Part shown: positions 1 through 7,070 of the stretch, in pieces
Numbering within the stretch: position 1 is the first letter of the stretch
How the letters are laid out: each line of letters opens with the position of its first letter
Assembly (NCBI GenBank): GCA_934590135.1
Contig: CAKTOT010000069.1
Coordinates: 1 to 12,218, forward strand
Direction of reading: 5' to 3'
Source of the DNA: an uncultured Muribaculaceae bacterium
GTDB lineage: Bacteria > Bacteroidota > Bacteroidia > Bacteroidales > Muribaculaceae
DNA length: 12,218 bases
The notes under the pieces: generated by a model
Seen by the model: only the letters and a program-made list of their open reading frames with translations
What the model was told of the DNA's origin: nothing
The model's database searches: none
Position numbers and translations under genes: made by a program

Positions 1-1
1 G

Positions 2-745
2 ATTAACGAACAGATTCTTGAGGGTGAACAGCTCTATCCATATCAAAAGATAAATGATTATGATGGCATGACCCTAAAATATATGGAGCTTGCCTTAAAT
101 GCTCTTAGATGTGGCCTACTTACTTCTGCGTGCCTGTTGTTCAAGAAAATGTTTAGTGTGATGATCTTCGATGATGTTTTGATGGGCAGTTGCTCTGATG
201 TGAAACTTGTCGACGAAGATACTCAATGTGCGCATTATGCAAATTCGGTTATTTGTCTATATGGCAATAAACCGGAAAAAGCCATCGAATACATTGATAA
301 AATTCTGAATGTACGTATGATATATGAAGCGTACTACATAAAGAGTCGAGCTTTAACAAAACTAAGTAGATACAAGGAAGCGGATGTGGTGAATTCGTTA
401 ATGTACAAATGCCTTAAGTCGGAAAACTCGCCGCTATACTATAGTTTTATAGTGACAGCAGCTCTGGTGAATAAAGGAATAGGCGATTCGTACTTAGGCT
501 TGTATAAGTTGCTGGTGCGTGAATCTCCGGATTATTTGCCGGGGTATAAGAAATTTCACGAAGAGATGCGTGCTAAGAATAAGAACCTTATGGTGCCAAA
601 TAATACAGAGGTTCCGACGCTGGTTAAAAGTTTTAACGAAGATTCTACTACTCGATTTATGCAGAATCTTAGAATTGCTAAAGATAATAACATAAAAGAG
701 GTTGCTAAATTGACTAAAGTCATTGAATCGCAAATACTGAAATGA
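2..745 (+). CDS. TPR-like hypothetical protein, 5' end outside the window
   Basis: The reading frame is open to the left edge of the window, so the gene starts upstream. The first internal Met (position 68) has no visible ribosome binding site and is probably not the start. About 247 residues are visible. They are mostly predicted alpha-helix. One stretch, roughly 90 to 135 residues into the visible part (KPEKAIEYIDKIL..., then AYYIKSRALTKLSRYKEAD), has the spacing of two tetratricopeptide (TPR)-like helix pairs, which suggests a protein-protein interaction scaffold. No catalytic motif, signal peptide or membrane segment was seen. The DNA is clearly more AT-rich than the rest of the window, which may mean recent acquisition. 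The stop is one base before the ATG of the zinc-ribbon gene, so the two are probably co-transcribed and translationally coupled. The function is unknown; the TPR call is an inference from pattern, not a recognised family. Confidence 0.75.
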   Translation: MNEQILEGEQLYPYQKINDYDGMTLKYMELALNALRCGLLTSACLLFKKMFSVMIFDDVLMGSCSDVKLVDEDTQCAHYANSVICLYGNKPEKAIEYIDKILNVRMIYEAYYIKSRALTKLSRYKEADVVNSLMYKCLKSENSPLYYSFIVTAALVNKGIGDSYLGLYKLLVRESPDYLPGYKKFHEEMRAKNKNLMVPNNTEVPTLVKSFNEDSTTRFMQNLRIAKDNNIKEVAKLTKVIESQILK

Positions 746-746
746 T

Positions 747-1568
747 ATGTTACCGGGAAACGCAAGGGTGCTGAAATGCCCCAAATGTGGAAAGAAGAAG
801 GATGTGATGACGTTGATATCAATGCATATTTATGAGTCGACGTTATGGTCAGACAGCAAACAGGACTTGGGCAAGATGACACCGCAAGTTTCACCGATAC
901 AGCGGTGTCCAAGATGTGGCGCGTTCTATTTCGCGAACCGACAGCCGTGGAAGTTCGGAAAGGATTGTTCGTTTGAGCAAGGCAGGTTGTCGTACGAGGA
1001 ATTAAAAGCCGCTGTGGTACAATTCGATGCCGATGGCGATATGACAGACGATGAAAAGTTGACCCTGCTGATGATGACTGTGTGGGGGTACAACGATGTA
1101 TTCACGCGTGACACATTACTCGGAGAGATACAAAGCACGGAACGCGAAATAAATTACTGGGTGAGAGGCTGTGGCGAGCCTGTTGCCGAGGCTCTGCGGA
1201 CAGGCGACTATGACAAACTTCATCTGGAATATGACGGCAAGTATGACGGTGTCGCGAAACACATTCGGGAGCTGTACGACAAAAGGAACGAGCTCAAAGA
1301 ACAGCGCGAGCAATGGCTAACAGCTGAAATTCCTGCGGAAGACCGAAGCCTTTTTGAGGCTGTGGTCGAGCGGCTATTGGCACTGAACAATATCGATGGC
1401 GTATTGCGTGCCGAGCTGCTTCGCGAAATCGGACGCTACGACGAGGCGTTGCAACTGCTGGATGACTATGCAACTGAAAATGAGTTCCTGCGTTCAGTCA
1501 AAGAACAGGTCAGAGAGTCTGCGGAGCGGCATGAGACCACGCCGTTTATCGTTAAGGTCGAGAATTGA
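747..1568 (+). CDS. Zinc-ribbon hypothetical protein with helical C-terminus
   Basis: This 273-residue protein opens with a CPKC pair (C11, C14) and has a second CPRC pair (C54, C57), the arrangement of a zinc-ribbon or rubredoxin-like knuckle with a long insertion between the pairs. The rest is rich in charged residues and predicted helical. Residues about 175-190 look like a short coiled coil, and residues 215-245 (RAELLREIGRYDEALQLLDD) resemble a TPR-like helix pair. There is no signal peptide or membrane segment, so it is probably cytoplasmic. The ATG at 747 is favoured because it keeps the first CxxC and follows the upstream stop by one base; a later Met would remove the zinc pair. It resembles the zinc-ribbon hypothetical proteins common in Bacteroidales, but I cannot name a function. 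Zinc binding is inferred from the four cysteines. Confidence 0.8.
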   Translation: MLPGNARVLKCPKCGKKKDVMTLISMHIYESTLWSDSKQDLGKMTPQVSPIQRCPRCGAFYFANRQPWKFGKDCSFEQGRLSYEELKAAVVQFDADGDMTDDEKLTLLMMTVWGYNDVFTRDTLLGEIQSTEREINYWVRGCGEPVAEALRTGDYDKLHLEYDGKYDGVAKHIRELYDKRNELKEQREQWLTAEIPAEDRSLFEAVVERLLALNNIDGVLRAELLREIGRYDEALQLLDDYATENEFLRSVKEQVRESAERHETTPFIVKVEN

Positions 1569-1650
1569 GCCGAGCCTATCGAGCCGGATGTGTTTAAGGA
1601 CTTTCGTTTTCTAATTATCAATCACTTTGTTTGTCCGGCTTGGGCATATG

Positions 1651-1682
1651 TGCCGGGGTGTGGCTGCGGCCGCGTCCCGGCA
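1651..1682 (+). terminator. Possible terminator hairpin after the zinc-ribbon gene
   Basis: TGCCGGG (1651-1657) is the exact inverse of CCCGGCA (1676-1682). The 18-base loop itself contains the palindrome GCGGCCGC. Only a weak T-rich stretch (TTGCTTT) follows, so termination efficiency is doubtful. It sits 83 bp after the stop of the zinc-ribbon gene and before the -7 box of the vWA gene, the right place to separate the two units. Confidence 0.35.
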
Positions 1683-1753
1683 TTGCTTTGGGTCGGATGT
1701 CTTGCGTCCCTTGTTTTGAGCTGATGGCGGAATCTTTTTCGTGGCGGGGGATT

Positions 1754-1761
1754 TACCTTTG
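1754..1761 (+). promoter_or_regulatory. Candidate Bacteroidota -7 box for the vWA gene
   Basis: TACCTTTG matches the Bacteroidota -7 consensus TAnnTTTG exactly. No TTG is present 19-21 bp upstream, where only a T-rich run (1735-1739) is seen, so the -33 half is poor. Initiation would fall near 1768, giving a leader of roughly 58 nt before the ATG at 1826. This is the only perfect -7 match I noticed in the 257-bp gap. Confidence 0.5.
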
Positions 1762-1825
1762 GATGGTTAACGGTATATAAAGGTGTAATAAAACAAGAAT
1801 ATTCACCTCAAACAATTGGATCAAA

Positions 1826-2599
1826 ATGAACAAGACATTCAGAAAAGTGATGGGCCTCGACAGAAAGGAGTCGGGACCGAGGCAGGAAAAGGACCTCGAA
1901 TTTGATGCTACGGCTGTCGCGCGGGCGCGTAAAGATGGCAAGCGCTGCTTCTTCGACCTTATCATCCTGGACGAGAGCGGCTCGATGTGCACGATATACA
2001 AGCAGGCTCTTGACGGCGTCAATGAGACACTGGACACCATCCGACAGTCGCAGACCGAGGATGACACGCAGCGCCATTTTGTGTCGCTGGTGGCTTTTGA
2101 CAGCAGCCATCTCCGCTTCATCTACAACGGCACTCCGGCCGAGAAGACCAAGGATATCACCACCGAGCAGTATCGCCCCGGGGAGTGCACGCCGTTGTAC
2201 GATGCCATGGGCGTGTCTATCAACGACCTGCGCACTCGCGTGGCCGACGAGGATATCGTGATGGTGACCGTAATCACCGATGGCGAGGAAAACTCGTCGC
2301 AGGTGTATACCTCGGCGATGGTCAAGGCGCTCGTGGACGAGTTGCGTCTCAAGGGCTGGACTTTCACCTATCTCGGCGCCAATCAGGATGTCGAGGCTGT
2401 CGCCAGCAACCTCAATATCGACAACTATATGGACTTCAATGCTTCGGAGGAGGGCGCCAGTGATATGTGGATGCAGGAACGCCAGATGCGCCAGGTGTAT
2501 TATTGCCGTATGTCGGCCCTTTCCGACGAAGAAGTCGGTAGCGCAGACAAACGACGCGTCCGCGACTACTTCAAGGGCTGGAAGAAGAAGAAAGAATAA
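1826..2599 (+). CDS. Cytoplasmic vWA-domain protein with intact MIDAS (TerY-like)
   Basis: The 257-residue protein carries one von Willebrand factor A domain from about residue 42 to 205. The metal-ion-dependent adhesion site is complete: DESGS (D49, S51, S53), a Thr in CTPLYD (T122) and an Asp in TDGEEN (D152). These residues normally hold Mg or Mn and let the domain grip an acidic group of a partner protein. There is no signal peptide or membrane helix, so it acts in the cytoplasm. It has a basic, lysine-rich tail (GWKKKKE) and a charged N-terminus. The nearest known type is the TerY/YfbK-like bacterial vWA group, often linked to stress or phosphorylation-based systems, but no other ter genes are visible. 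It stands alone behind its own -7 box, downstream of the zinc-ribbon gene. A functional link with that gene is only suggested by proximity. Confidence 0.88.
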   Translation: MNKTFRKVMGLDRKESGPRQEKDLEFDATAVARARKDGKRCFFDLIILDESGSMCTIYKQALDGVNETLDTIRQSQTEDDTQRHFVSLVAFDSSHLRFIYNGTPAEKTKDITTEQYRPGECTPLYDAMGVSINDLRTRVADEDIVMVTVITDGEENSSQVYTSAMVKALVDELRLKGWTFTYLGANQDVEAVASNLNIDNYMDFNASEEGASDMWMQERQMRQVYYCRMSALSDEEVGSADKRRVRDYFKGWKKKKE

Positions 2600-2602
2600 C
2601 GC

Positions 2603-2640
2603 GGCGGCATACAGCCGTGCGTGACGCCGGCACTGCCGCC
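2603..2640 (+). repeat. Inverted repeat just after the vWA stop
   Basis: GGCGGCA (2603-2609) is the exact inverse of TGCCGCC (2634-2640), with a nested GCCG (2614-2617) and CGGC (2628-2631) pair inside. It begins four bases after the vWA stop codon. No T-run follows, so it is more likely an RNA 3'-end stabilising structure or part of a two-hairpin terminator region than a terminator by itself. Confidence 0.4.
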
Positions 2641-2694
2641 CGCCAAAAAGACCGTGAGCGGAGCATGTCCGCGCACCTGTTTCGGCAAATTGGT

Positions 2695-2731
2695 TTGCGC
2701 CCCGACGGGATTTCCGCCGGGGCGCAATTTT
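2695..2731 (+). terminator. Rho-independent terminator after the vWA gene
   Basis: A 14-pair stem with one mismatch is formed by 2695-2708 and 2714-2727 (outer arms TTGCGCCCCG and CGGGGCGCAA), with loop GATTT, followed by TTTT on the + strand. It lies about 95 bp after the vWA stop. It is also only about 22 bp beyond the stop of the convergent minus-strand gene, so it may terminate that transcript as well, although the T-tract on that side is weaker. Confidence 0.8.
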
Positions 2732-2748
2732 ATGTGTCTTGGGGTGTG

Positions 2749-4908
2749 CTATTTGCGGGTCAGAAGTATGGATTTCTCGGTGGCGGCTGCTGCGCCGTCA
2801 AGCATTTCGAGCAACTGCGGCCATAGCTGTAGCGGCACGGTGGGTATCTTGACGCGCCACATACTCATAATCCGGATGTCGCCTTCGGCCGTGACGGCGG
2901 CCTGTACTGCAAATTGGCCTATAGGCTTGTTGACGTTGGAGGCGAAGTCGCGCAGCGAGGTTTCGTCTACCGTGTACCCTTCGGGAACGTGTATGGTGAC
3001 CGTGCGCGAGAATTGGCGTGCCGTGGGCATCATTGCGTCCACCAGCGGCGTGCGCTCGGGTCCGGTGACCTTATCGAAGCGGCCTATAAGCTTGCCTGCA
3101 TGGAGGCTGAGATCGGCGCCTAAGGGCGAGACTATGTCCGAAAGGTGGCACTCGGTTTCCATTTCGAGGCCTTTGGAGTCGGGGAGGATGCCACGGTCCG
3201 AGACTTTGTAGGATAATATCGAATCGGGCTGAGTGCCCAAGATAAATGCGCGTTCTTTGGCCACGATGCCGCGCACTTCGTGCTCACGCTCCACGGCGTC
3301 ATATTCTTTGTCTATATATTTTTTGCTGATGCCGAGATATTCCTCGACGGTCGCTATCCACTCGTTGGTATTGGTGAGTTTGCCCGCCAATTCCTTGCAT
3401 CCGCCGGTGTAGGTGGCTGTACCCTTGGCGGTGGCCGTACCCATGTCCGGGTCGAGGTCTATGGTGGCGTTAGATATGATGCGGTTGCCGAGATGTTTAT
3501 GGTCTTTGATGGTGAATTCGGTGAGTAATGTACGCCTATTGATGTTATTGCGCGGTCCTACAAAGGCGTATCCCTTCTCGCCTTGGTATGCAGCGGGGGC
3601 TTCGCCGGGCATGTAGCACATCTGCGGCTTGGCGAAGTATACGCTGTCGCCGACGAGGTTTACGAATGAGAAGTCGTACCATGCCGAGGGCTCGGTGGTG
3701 GGGACATCGTTGCGCGGATTGATTACGCCTATGCCTACCGAGCCTTCATCATAGGCTTTCAGTTTGTCCAAGCAGTCAACCATATACAACGTTTTCCACA
3801 TTCCGTAGTAGTTGGGTGTATCGTCGTCATCATCGATGGCATCGCTGTATTGCAGCGCCAGCCACATCACGTCTACGATTTGACGTTGGGTCATGCCCGG
3901 GTGGGCTTTGATGTAATTCTTGGCAATTTTGACGGCCTTGCCCGGCAGCGAGGACTCGTATTCGGCGTCGTGCAGCACTTCGCCCACTTCGCGATAGTAT
4001 TTGCCGGGCAATATATTGGTGTAGAATCCGGCGTTGCGCGAGGATAGTGTGTGGTATCCGGAGGACGAGTTGTTGAGTGTCTGCAGGCGTATGAACGGCA
4101 GCTGGCGCGTAGGCATTACGTATAGGGTGAAGTCTATGCCGGGAACGTTGATTACGTGTGTCTCGGCGCAGTAGTTGTCGTCCTTATCGCGCGTAACGTT
4201 GAGCGTGGGAGCGCCGTTGTAGGTGCGATACTCGGTGGTGAGATACGGTGACATCTTCATTGACACTACGCGGTTCAGTATCGGATAGCGGTCGTAGAAT
4301 TTGATGTCTATGGGGTCGAGGCTGAATTCCTCGGCCATTTCTTCGTCATAGAAGAAGTATTCGAGAATATCGCCCACGGCCAGCCCCGGTATTGCAATCT
4401 TGTATTTGCGCTCTTTGTCTGCCTTTTTTCCGTGCGCCACTTCGATGGCATTGTCCGACACGTCGATTTCGACAACCGAGCCGTCGGGCTTGTGTATGCG
4501 CGCGCCAAAGACGTCCTTGGCTTCGTAAAGCAGCAATCCGCGATATTTAATCTTTTCCTTAACGCCGAATTCGGTGTCGCCATAGTCTTCTACAGCCTTT
4601 TGGTCCAGCAGTTTGACCATGGTACGGCGTAGGTGATAACGTATTGTGCGGTTGGTGCGTCCGGATGCTTTGTATATTGTGTTTTGAATCTGTTGCTTGG
4701 TGCTTATTTGGTCAAGTCGCATCATTATTACGGCCGAAGACTTTTCTGCGATGCTGTCCGGTATGGGCATATCTGCGCGGAATAGGGTGTCAGCTTCGCT
4801 CCAGATGCGCTTGGCTGTCTGTCGGTACAATTTGGCGTCAATGCCGGCGTATGCCGTGGCGGCTGCCAATAGGGCTAATGATAGTAGTAGGTGGCGTAAC
4901 GGTCTCAT
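2749..4908 (-). CDS. Exported DUF3857-type protein with degenerate transglutaminase core
   Basis: The 719-residue protein starts with a clear signal peptide (basic MRPLRH, hydrophobic core, likely cleavage after AYA at residue 21), so it is periplasmic or surface-exposed. Architecture resembles Bacteroidota DUF3857/transglutaminase-like/DUF3858 proteins: a beta-rich N-terminal half to about residue 290, a helical transglutaminase-like segment about 325-450, then a beta-rich C-terminal domain. In the central segment the expected Gly-Asp-Cys, His and Asp positions cannot be found. A run of five aspartates (359-363) and the sequence NYYGMWKTLYMVDCLDKL occupy the place of the nucleophile region. 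It is therefore probably not a peptidase or transglutaminase, but a binding or partner protein. It lies 90 bp downstream of the paralogue that keeps the triad, in the same direction and without its own clear promoter, so the two likely form one transcript. The substrate is unknown. Confidence 0.85.
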   Translation of the reverse strand: MRPLRHLLLSLALLAAATAYAGIDAKLYRQTAKRIWSEADTLFRADMPIPDSIAEKSSAVIMMRLDQISTKQQIQNTIYKASGRTNRTIRYHLRRTMVKLLDQKAVEDYGDTEFGVKEKIKYRGLLLYEAKDVFGARIHKPDGSVVEIDVSDNAIEVAHGKKADKERKYKIAIPGLAVGDILEYFFYDEEMAEEFSLDPIDIKFYDRYPILNRVVSMKMSPYLTTEYRTYNGAPTLNVTRDKDDNYCAETHVINVPGIDFTLYVMPTRQLPFIRLQTLNNSSSGYHTLSSRNAGFYTNILPGKYYREVGEVLHDAEYESSLPGKAVKIAKNYIKAHPGMTQRQIVDVMWLALQYSDAIDDDDDTPNYYGMWKTLYMVDCLDKLKAYDEGSVGIGVINPRNDVPTTEPSAWYDFSFVNLVGDSVYFAKPQMCYMPGEAPAAYQGEKGYAFVGPRNNINRRTLLTEFTIKDHKHLGNRIISNATIDLDPDMGTATAKGTATYTGGCKELAGKLTNTNEWIATVEEYLGISKKYIDKEYDAVEREHEVRGIVAKERAFILGTQPDSILSYKVSDRGILPDSKGLEMETECHLSDIVSPLGADLSLHAGKLIGRFDKVTGPERTPLVDAMMPTARQFSRTVTIHVPEGYTVDETSLRDFASNVNKPIGQFAVQAAVTAEGDIRIMSMWRVKIPTVPLQLWPQLLEMLDGAAAATEKSILLTRK

Positions 4909-4998
4909 AATGAGTTTGGTCTTTTGGGAATAGATGGTATGTTTTGTCGGTTAAAGGGTTGATGCTATCGGTCGGTCGTATGTCGGCCTTCGGGAGGG

Positions 4999-6846
4999 TC
5001 ATTGTGCGGCGGCGCGACTTAGCGAAAGAGGTGTGGTCATGATTCGGCGGGCCTTGCGTGCGGCTTTGTTCCATTCGTCCATATCTGCGCGGCGTATATA
5101 TGGCGTCTTCCATTCGAATGAGGCTCGGCAGCGAACACTGCCGTTGTCGGGGATGTACTCCACGCGTAGGTCGTACCAACGTGTCGACATCTCGGAGGGG
5201 GAGGAGAACTCGGCTGCGTATCCTTCGGGGATGTCGATTGTGATATCGGCTGCAGCGTCATCGGTCATCGGAATCTTGGCATCGTAGCGTCTCTTGGGCA
5301 GGTCAAATAGCGGGAGCGCGATGCTGCGTAATGGCGATACGTTGATGTACAGCTTGGCGCCGCCGGCTCCGGAGATGACAGCTCCATCGTCGGCGTACGC
5401 CGCTTGGATGCCTATAATTGCGCCATCGTCGCTATGCATAGGTCTGAGGCTGTCAAGGTGGCAACTGCGGCTGCCTCCGGTGAGGATGTCTTCCATGTAT
5501 ATGTCTCGGCGCGAAGCCTGCACTGCATCGGCGATGGAGGACAACAATAGAATACTGCTGCCCGAGGCGGACATCGTCAAATGCCCGCGCATGGTGCGCA
5601 TATCATCGTCTACAGCCGCCGTACCGCTGAGTGTGGTTGCTCCGTGCGACTTCGGATCATCGGGTACGCGAAGCAGCATCCCGTCCTGCCCGTTTTCGAT
5701 AAGGGCTTGCGCTCCGATTATGGACTCGGGTATAAAGCCGTCGGGGGCATTACGTACCGTCCCGTCAAGATAGATAACAGTATCCGGCAGTATTGCCGCT
5801 GCAATCATATGGTTGCCGCAGCCCAGCGACGGCATCGTGTCCCAGTCGCCGATGACGTTGTCGCGCGTGCCTATCCATACCATACGCCCGTCAATGCCTA
5901 CGGCGCGCAGCATAGCACGAATCAGGCATGCGCTGCCTTTGCAATCGCCGTAGCGCTTGGTCAATACATCGTCCGGATGGTCGGGGCTGAAGGCGTATTT
6001 GCCATTCTCGATGGCGACGTATCGTATATTACGGCGCACCCACCGAGCGATAGTGTCGATTCTGGCCTTGATTTCGTTGTCCGGGATATCGGCTGTCAAT
6101 TGCCGTGCCAGGTCGGCGGCCGCGGGCGCATTGTCTATGTCGGGGTCAACCAGCGAGTGCAGATAGCGGTACAAATCGTGCCAATTGCCGGCCATACCGG
6201 ATACGGCCAGTACCGGGGCCACGGCCAGGGATGACGGAATGTATTTTTCGTTCGTAAATGCGGGAATGTCCTTGGCTGCCAGTGTGTATTTTTTGCCGCC
6301 TTTGTCTGTGACGATGCTATCGAGGTGTGCCGTTGCGGGTAGGCGTAGTGCCGTGACGGACATCTGAGATGCCAGTGTCGGCGGTATCTCAATGGTCCAA
6401 CGCCCTTCGCGAACCGGGACATTGGGGGCGATGATGATTTTTGAGAATTGCATCGGGTCTTTGAATGTGCGCTTGACGACGGCCTCGATGGTCTTGCCTG
6501 CACGGATTTTCAGCGGCAGTACGCATACGCGAGATCCGCTGTGAAACAGGTCGTCGTCTTCCCATGCTCGGTATATCGGGGTCGCTCCGGGCGCTTTGGC
6601 TCGGTCGATGGAAATGCTTTCGTCGTAGAATGCTGCCCATACGCCGGTGGCATCGGCACGTGTGGCGGTGTAGGTGCGCTTTTCTTCGGCGCGTACGCGT
6701 GTCGCTACGTTGCCATCGGCTTCGATGGTGTAGGTGGCTTCCAACTTGGTGATAATGACGTTGTTTTCGGGTACGGCGGCACGTATCGCCGTGATGATGG
6801 CGAGACCGGCACATGTGATGATAGCGCGAAGTGTTGCGACGTTCAT
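4999..6846 (-). CDS. Exported DUF3857/transglutaminase-like protein with intact Cys-His-Asp triad
   Basis: The 615-residue protein has an N-terminal signal peptide (hydrophobic stretch 5-22, cleavage near AIRAA at 20-24). An N-terminal DUF3857-like beta domain runs to about residue 230. The transglutaminase core is recognisable at about 260-365: DDVLTKRYGDCKG holds the nucleophile C302, GNHMIAA holds H346 and VIYLDGT holds D361. This is the classic papain-like triad of bacterial transglutaminase-fold enzymes, which act as peptidases or acyl transferases. A beta-rich C-terminal DUF3858-like domain follows. The target in Bacteroidota is not known. It is the first gene of a two-gene minus-strand unit behind a good -33/-7 promoter. 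The downstream paralogue lacks the triad, which suggests an enzyme and non-catalytic partner arrangement. Confidence 0.88.
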   Translation of the reverse strand: MNVATLRAIITCAGLAIITAIRAAVPENNVIITKLEATYTIEADGNVATRVRAEEKRTYTATRADATGVWAAFYDESISIDRAKAPGATPIYRAWEDDDLFHSGSRVCVLPLKIRAGKTIEAVVKRTFKDPMQFSKIIIAPNVPVREGRWTIEIPPTLASQMSVTALRLPATAHLDSIVTDKGGKKYTLAAKDIPAFTNEKYIPSSLAVAPVLAVSGMAGNWHDLYRYLHSLVDPDIDNAPAAADLARQLTADIPDNEIKARIDTIARWVRRNIRYVAIENGKYAFSPDHPDDVLTKRYGDCKGSACLIRAMLRAVGIDGRMVWIGTRDNVIGDWDTMPSLGCGNHMIAAAILPDTVIYLDGTVRNAPDGFIPESIIGAQALIENGQDGMLLRVPDDPKSHGATTLSGTAAVDDDMRTMRGHLTMSASGSSILLLSSIADAVQASRRDIYMEDILTGGSRSCHLDSLRPMHSDDGAIIGIQAAYADDGAVISGAGGAKLYINVSPLRSIALPLFDLPKRRYDAKIPMTDDAAADITIDIPEGYAAEFSSPSEMSTRWYDLRVEYIPDNGSVRCRASFEWKTPYIRRADMDEWNKAARKARRIMTTPLSLSRAAAQ

Positions 6847-6871
6847 GGTCGAGGGTATTGGGTTGTGATGG

Positions 6872-6902
6872 CAAAGATACGCATTATTTTTTGTCGTGGC
6901 AA
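6872..6902 (-). promoter_or_regulatory. Bacteroidota promoter for the transglutaminase pair
   Basis: Read on the minus strand, TTG (6902-6900) is followed after 20 bp by TATCTTTG (6879-6872), an exact match to the TTG / TAnnTTTG pattern used by the main sigma factor of Bacteroidota. Initiation would be near 6865, leaving a leader of only about 20 nt before the ATG at 6846. No Shine-Dalgarno sequence is visible. Confidence 0.7.
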
Positions 6903-6982
6903 TATTTCGTCAAGATAGAGGAGGAGATTAGCTGAGAAAGTTGTAGCGTGCAATTGAAGTCATAGGGTGCTGTATTGCAAGC

Positions 6983-7036
6983 AGAAGCATGTAAAAGGTA
7001 GAAGCCATACAAAAAGGTAGAAGCCATGTAAAAGGT
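6983..7036 (+). repeat. Three-copy tandem repeat (about 18 bp) upstream of the LTA-synthase-like gene
   Basis: Three adjoining units read AGAAGCATGTAAAAGGT (6983-6999), AGAAGCCATACAAAAAGGT (7000-7018) and AGAAGCCATGTAAAAGGT (7019-7036). They end 34 bp before the ATG at 7071 and just upstream of where a -33 element would lie. They contain no gene. They may be iterons for a regulator or a slippage-prone tract. Confidence 0.8.
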
Positions 7037-7058
7037 GGATAGTCCCGAAAAAAAGTGG

Positions 7059-7066
7059 TAAATTTG
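7059..7066 (+). promoter_or_regulatory. Candidate -7 box touching the start of the LTA-synthase-like gene
   Basis: TAAATTTG fits TAnnTTTG exactly and lies only four bases before the ATG at 7071. No TTG is found 19-21 bp upstream; the tandem repeat ends there instead. If used, the transcript would be leaderless or nearly so, or translation would start at the second Met (position 7089). Confidence 0.45.
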
Positions 7067-7070
7067 CGGT

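Noticed and set aside
1826..2599. Tellurite-resistance (ter) locus
   Set aside because: Only the vWA protein resembles TerY. No TerB, TerC, TerD or TerZ-like protein is in the window, so the name would be unsupported.
2621..3211. Plus-strand open frame of 196 codons across the terminator and into the 3' end of the 719-residue gene
   Set aside because: It spans a terminator and runs antisense to a conserved exported protein; its product shows no recognisable domain.
5581..6234. Plus-strand open frame of 217 codons
   Set aside because: It is antisense to the catalytic core of the triad-bearing transglutaminase-like gene, whose minus-strand frame is clearly the coding one.
6983..7036. CRISPR-like repeats
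   Set aside because: The three units are directly adjacent with no spacers, and no cas gene is present.
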